This document shows, in pieces, positions 51,411-54,610 of a stretch of 54,610 nt of DNA. The notes under the pieces were generated by a model that did not search any database, was not told the origin of the DNA, and worked only from the letters and a program-made list of their open reading frames with translations. The stretch comes from Myxococcales bacterium (GTDB lineage: Bacteria > Myxococcota > Myxococcia > Myxococcales > Myxococcaceae): contig JADLDB010000083.1 in assembly GCA_020846875.1 (NCBI GenBank), positions 1-54,610 on the forward strand, written 5' to 3'. Made by a program: the position numbers and the translations under genes. The first letter of the stretch is position 1; every line of letters begins with the position of its first letter.

Positions 51411-51472
51411 GGACAGTCCCTCCGTGAAAAGGGCTCGCTTGTAAGGGCTTGTGCCCGGGGGGTCAACGAGGG

Positions 51473-52036
51473 ATGACGCGGGCGATGGGTGGGCCTCCCG
51501 ACGCCGTGCAGACCGTTCCGCGACGGACGGTGGAGGCGCTGTTTCAGCCCGAGGGCCTGCGGGTCACCGAGGCGATGCGCGTCGAGCTGCTCGCGCTGGG
51601 CGTGGACGTGCAGGGCTTGAGCGCGTCGTACCCGCTGCCCGCCTTCCGCCAACTGTTGGAGGTCGCGCGCCGGCACGCGTTTGCCCAGCTTCCCGAGGCG
51701 GACGGCTTTCGCGCGGTGGGCCGCCGGTGGGTGGCGGGCTTCAAGCAGACGCCCATCGGCTGGGTGTTCCGCACCATGGCGCCCGTCTTCGGTACGGACC
51801 GCACCATCCAGACGCTGCCCCGCTACCTGTCGTCGGTGCGCGAGGACCTGCCGATGGTGGTGGTGGCCACGGGGGAGAACGCCTACCAACTGTCCTCCAC
51901 CGACGGCACCGCCAACCCGCACTTCATCGCCGGGTGCCTGGAGGCGGTGCTGGAGACGTGCGGCCAGCCGTGCTTCCGGGTCGCGGTGACGGCGGCGGGG
52001 CCCGACGGCTTCGTCATCGAGCTAGGCTGGACGTGA
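51473..52036 (+). CDS. DUF2378-family (TIGR02265) protein
   Basis: A 187-aa soluble protein of a family largely restricted to myxobacteria. Visible elements are TVEALFQPEGLRVTEAMRV near the N-terminus, a Trp/Gly region RWVAGFKQTPIGWVF, YLSSVREDLPMV and a Cys-containing end (GCLEAVLETCGQPCFRVAVT). The function is unknown. The start is the ATG giving MTRAMGG; a second ATG 12 bp on is possible. Its last 15 bp overlap the 3' end of the convergent sterol desaturase gene. Confidence 0.88.
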   Translation: MTRAMGGPPDAVQTVPRRTVEALFQPEGLRVTEAMRVELLALGVDVQGLSASYPLPAFRQLLEVARRHAFAQLPEADGFRAVGRRWVAGFKQTPIGWVFRTMAPVFGTDRTIQTLPRYLSSVREDLPMVVVATGENAYQLSSTDGTANPHFIAGCLEAVLETCGQPCFRVAVTAAGPDGFVIELGWT

Positions 52037-52831
52037 GGAGCAGCGCCAGGGCGAGCCCCAGCGCCAGGTGGGCGCGCGCGCGGCGAGGCGGAAGAGGTCG
52101 ACGTACGTCTCCACCTGGGCCCAGAGCGGGTTGAAGGAGTTGATGGGGCGGGTGGTGCCGTACACGCAGGGCTCGGTCTGCGGCAGGTACGTGCCGAAGA
52201 GCCGATCCAGCACCGAGAAGGTGCCGGCGTGGTTCTTGTCCAGGTACTGCGGGTTGATGGCGTGGTGGACGCGGTGCAGCGACGGCGTGTTGAGCCACTT
52301 CTCGAGGAAGCCCAGCCTGGGGATGAGCTCGGTGTGGATCCAGAACTGGTACAGCGTGGACAGCGAGAGGATGACGGCGAAGTGGAAGGTGGGCACGCCG
52401 AGCAGCGCCAGCGGCAGGTAGAAGGGCATGCTGGTCGCCCACGTCGTCACCGACTGCCGCAGGGCGACGGCCAGGTTGTAGTCCTCGGAGTGGTGGTGCA
52501 CCACGTGCGCCGCCCAGAGGAGGTTCACCTCGTGGGAGAGGCGGTGCCACCAGTAGTAGGCGAGCTCCACGCCGGTGACGGCGGCCACCCACGGCAGCCA
52601 GGAGGTGGGCAGCGTCCACCACCGGTGCTCGTACAGCCAGGCGTAGCTGGCGCCGATGACGGCGGTGGCGAAGACGAGGCTGGTCAACTGCTGGGCGATG
52701 CCGCAGCCCATGTCACCCATCGCGGCGCCGAGGCGGTACACCTTCCGGCCCTTCGCCTTCGCCACGCCGAGCTCGAGCAGCATGCCGGCGAAGAAGCCGG
52801 GGATGGCCAGCGCGATGAGGTTGGGGCCCAT
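52022..52831 (-). CDS. Sterol desaturase/fatty acid hydroxylase-family protein
   Basis: A 269-aa membrane di-iron oxygenase-like protein. Three His boxes are present: WWHRLSHE, HVVHHHSE and HRVHHAI, with four or more hydrophobic segments before and between them. It probably hydroxylates or desaturates a lipid. The final residues (PTWRWGSPWRCSSRPA) are unusual; the +1 frame gives a hydrophobic end (AHLALGLALALLLTSS) after a (GC)n tract at 52072-52082, so a frameshift or slippage is possible. The end overlaps the DUF2378 gene. Confidence 0.88.
   Translation of the reverse strand: MGPNLIALAIPGFFAGMLLELGVAKAKGRKVYRLGAAMGDMGCGIAQQLTSLVFATAVIGASYAWLYEHRWWTLPTSWLPWVAAVTGVELAYYWWHRLSHEVNLLWAAHVVHHHSEDYNLAVALRQSVTTWATSMPFYLPLALLGVPTFHFAVILSLSTLYQFWIHTELIPRLGFLEKWLNTPSLHRVHHAINPQYLDKNHAGTFSVLDRLFGTYLPQTEPCVYGTTRPINSFNPLWAQVETYVDLFRLAARAPTWRWGSPWRCSSRPA
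52072..52082. repeat. (GC)n dinucleotide tract in the sterol desaturase gene
   Basis: A run GCGCGCGCGCG near the 3' end of the sterol desaturase-like gene. A length change here would swap the polar tail for a hydrophobic one, so it is a candidate slippage or sequencing-error site. Confidence 0.6.
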
Positions 52832-52847
52832 GGAAGCAGCGCGAGGG

Positions 52848-53870
52848 CTACGGCACGCACACCAGGACGATGTAGACGGGCGGGCCCGCGGCGAGCTGCA
52901 CTCCGCCCTGGCAGTTGAGGCCCATCGGACAGTCGTTGGCCCCGAAGCACATCTTGTGGCACGTCCGCGTCCCGCTGCCCACGCAGAGGCTGCCCGCCAC
53001 GCAGTCCCCGGCCGCGGTGCAGGTGCCGCCGACGGGCACCGTCCCGGCGGGAACGCAGGCGGTGGTAATGCCGGTGCCGCCGGAGCCGAAGGTGCACGCG
53101 TTGCCCATGGGGCAGTTCTGCTGCTGCACGTTGCACGGGCCGGGCAGGCAGACCGTCGTCATGCCGCCGGTGTCGCCGAGGAGGCAGGTGCCGGACGCGC
53201 AGTCCTGGGCGGAGTAGTCGCACACCAGGCCGCCGCCACCGCCGGTACCTCCGCCGGTACCTCCGCCGACGCCGCCGCCCATGCCGCCTCCGACACCGCC
53301 ACCCATTCCGCCGCCCATTCCGCCGCCGACACCGCCGCCGCCGCCGCCCACGCCGCCACCGACGCCACCGCCCGTGCCTCCGCCGACGCCACCGCCCGTG
53401 CCTCCGCCGACGCCTCCGCCGACGCCTCCGCCCGAGCCTCCCCCGACGCCTCCGCCCGTGCCTCCGCCGACACCGCCGCCGACGCCACCACCCGTGCCTC
53501 CGCCGACGCCACCACCCGTGCCTCCGCCGACGCCACCACCCGTGCCTCCGCCCGTGCCTCCGCCGACGCCACCACCAGCGCCTCCGCCTCCACCACCGGA
53601 GCCGCCGCCCGACGCGCCGCCGCCGGCCCCCGAGACGGGCACGCAGACACCCAGCTGGCAGAGCTGCGCCCCCGGGCAGCTGTTGCACAGCGAGCCGAAG
53701 GTGCCGCAGGCGTTGGTGGTGAAGCCCGACTGGCACTCGCCGTTGGAGTCACAGCAGCCCTGGCAGGTGCTGGTCGAGCACGCCTTCTTCGGGCTGCCGC
53801 ACGACGAGGTGAAGAGGAGCGCGCCGCACGCGAGCGCGGCGCCGAGAGCGAAGACGGAGGGGCGGAACAT
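52848..53870 (-). CDS. GGGX-repeat Cys-rich lipoprotein
   Basis: A 340-aa lipoprotein: lipobox SSC, a Cys cassette (CSTSTCQGCCDSNGEC, then CGTFGSLCNSCPG), about 135 residues of Gly-rich GGGV/GGGT/GGGM repeats (about 85-220), and a C-terminal Cys-rich domain (CDYSAQDCASGTC; CNVQQQNCPMGNACTFGS; CTAAGDCVAGSLCVGS) with a hydrophobic end. The cassette resembles that of the pectinacetylesterase-like protein. It is probably a surface protein with an extended flexible linker; the ligand is unknown. The gene start is the ATG giving MFRPSVFAL. Confidence 0.85.
   Translation of the reverse strand: MFRPSVFALGAALACGALLFTSSCGSPKKACSTSTCQGCCDSNGECQSGFTTNACGTFGSLCNSCPGAQLCQLGVCVPVSGAGGGASGGGSGGGGGGAGGGVGGGTGGGTGGGVGGGTGGGVGGGTGGGVGGGVGGGTGGGVGGGSGGGVGGGVGGGTGGGVGGGTGGGVGGGVGGGGGGVGGGMGGGMGGGVGGGMGGGVGGGTGGGTGGGGGLVCDYSAQDCASGTCLLGDTGGMTTVCLPGPCNVQQQNCPMGNACTFGSGGTGITTACVPAGTVPVGGTCTAAGDCVAGSLCVGSGTRTCHKMCFGANDCPMGLNCQGGVQLAAGPPVYIVLVCVP
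53225..53620. repeat. Tandem repeat region coding the GGGX linker
   Basis: About 400 bp of short tandem repeats. The clearest unit, 24 bp (GTGCCTCCGCCGACGCCACC plus ACCC on the plus strand), codes GGGV-GGGT on the minus strand and recurs several times between 53390 and 53560 with variants elsewhere. Copy number is likely to vary between strains or to be misassembled. Confidence 0.85.
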
Positions 53871-53933
53871 TCGGCGGCTTAACGCACACCCTCCTGGCGG
53901 AAAGCAACCGCGCCAGTCGAAGGGCGCTGGTTC

Positions 53934-54610
53934 CTATTCGGGCGCCGAGGTGCGGTTCTGCGGCTCGCGCGCGGTGCGCACCACGAAGTCCGCCGCGTTG
54001 TTCTGCGAGTCCTGGTTGTTGCCGGCAGCGACGTCCGCGCCGCCGGCCGCCATCGACGCCGCGGTGGACGAGGCGTTGGCCTTGCGCTCGAGGGACGCCC
54101 CGCCGCTCGCCGCGGGCGCCGCCGTGCCTTCCGGCGTGTTGGCCGTGCCGTACCCGACGCGGTCCGCCTCCAGCGGGCTACCCACCGGGGTGGACGGCGC
54201 GCTGCCCGGCAGCATGAGCCGCACGTGGCCTCCCGCCGCGGCAAAGCCCAGCGAGCCTGAGTGGGCCGCGTCGCCCGCCACCGCGCCGGTGTACGTGCCG
54301 GCCGCCGAGGTGACCAGGTAGAAGCCGCGCGCCGGAATCACCGCGCCCGAGGGCAGCGTCAGCTTCGTCTGCCAGGTGTTGAGCGTCGCCGCGCCGTAGT
54401 GGAGGAACCAGCCACCCACGTTCACCGGCTGGTTGCTGCCGTTGAACAGCTCGACGAATTCGTCCGACGCGCCGCCCGTGCCTTCCGCGGCCAGCTCGCT
54501 GAGGACCACGTCGCACACGTCGCCCCGCCCGTCGGCGTCGAAGTCCGTCTGGTTGGCGTTGGAGATGGTGGCGCAGTTGTCGCAGAGGTCGCCCTTCCCG
54601 TCGTTGTCAC
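53934..54610 (-). CDS. TSP3-repeat / lamin-tail surface protein (5' end outside window)
   Basis: The gene runs off the window; its stop is at 53934. The part seen (about 225 aa) starts with the end of a TSP3 repeat array (DNDGKGDLCDNC, then QTDFDADGRGDVCD). A lamin-tail (LTD) domain follows: VVLSELAAEGTGGASDEFVE, NVGGWFLHYG, ARGFYLV. The end is Asn/Gln/Ser-rich (NNQDSQNNAADFVV) with no anchor visible. It is probably exported. It is unlike the two TSP3 paralogues at 9.7-13.7 kb because it lacks the Cys-Ser/Arg tail. Confidence 0.85.
   Translation of the reverse strand, partial: DNDGKGDLCDNCATISNANQTDFDADGRGDVCDVVLSELAAEGTGGASDEFVELFNGSNQPVNVGGWFLHYGAATLNTWQTKLTLPSGAVIPARGFYLVTSAAGTYTGAVAGDAAHSGSLGFAAAGGHVRLMLPGSAPSTPVGSPLEADRVGYGTANTPEGTAAPAASGGASLERKANASSTAASMAAGGADVAAGNNQDSQNNAADFVVRTAREPQNRTSAPE

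Noticed and set aside
53281-54321. Pro-rich (PPPTPPP) plus-strand frame
   Set aside because: It is the reverse of the Gly-rich linker and of the lamin-tail gene; PPPT repeats are the antisense of GGGV/GGGT.
1-54610. tRNA, rRNA, CRISPR or IS elements
   Set aside because: No tRNA-like TPsiC/anticodon arms, no direct-repeat array, no transposase-like protein and no flanking repeats were found by eye, but a covariance-model search was not possible.

Overview
The window is very GC-rich, densely coding DNA with strong G/C preference at third codon positions. It most likely comes from a myxobacterium (Myxococcota, Cystobacterineae-like). The markers are a DUF2378/TIGR02265-type protein, thrombospondin type 3 repeat proteins ending in a Cys + hydrophobic + Arg-rich MYXO-CTERM-like tail, several Cys-rich/poly-Gly lipoproteins, PilZ proteins, a Ser/Thr kinase, an FHA protein and an F0 ATP synthase operon apart from F1. 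The genus cannot be fixed from the sequence. No tRNA, rRNA, IS element, phage gene or CRISPR array was seen.

Layout. 1-9.5 kb: the end of an unidentified gene, an aldehyde dehydrogenase/DedA pair, a pilin-like membrane protein, a giant TPR/DUF3857/transglutaminase-like lipoprotein, a MerC-like protein, a PilZ protein, and a barrel/lipoprotein/small-peptide operon. 9.6-13.9 kb: two paralogous TSP3-repeat surface proteins flank a twin-Arg-like amidohydrolase. 13.9-21.8 kb: an ammonium transporter, a DUF695-RraB protein, a divergent intergenic region with a near-perfect 30-bp inverted repeat, an M23 peptidase, a fused double ArsA-like ATPase, an esterase and an FHA/metallo-hydrolase pair. 21.9-27.3 kb: a coupled sigma/anti-sigma/exported-protein operon, a coupled membrane protein/Ser-Thr kinase pair and a PilZ-response regulator. 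27.3-33.1 kb: ychF, a CsgG/FlgO-like exported protein and the F0 operon atpZ-atpI-atpB-atpE-atpF. 33.2-40.7 kb: an M29-like aminopeptidase, a CrtI-type desaturase, a pectinacetylesterase-like lipoprotein, a clan GH-A-like lipoprotein and an Acr3 arsenite pump. 40.8-51.4 kb: branched-chain amino acid ABC genes in two blocks (livM-livG-livF on +, livH-livK on -) around lipid/ester hydrolases, a JAMM peptidase, a barrel protein and a nucleotidyltransferase pair. 51.5-54.6 kb: a DUF2378 protein, a sterol desaturase-like hydroxylase, a GGGX-repeat lipoprotein and the end of a TSP3/lamin-tail protein.

How the genes work together. Most are chromosomal housekeeping or cell-surface genes. Coherent sets are the F0 motor, the LIV transporter (split but complete), the sigma/anti-sigma regulon core, and secreted or surface modular proteins. 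The most unusual items are the double ArsA-like protein with complementary P-loop deviations, the 30-bp inverted repeat at 16340-16447, the duplicated TSP3 genes with a shared upstream motif, a pilin-like protein fused to a DUF4190-like membrane region, and several tiny genes that are easy to miss.
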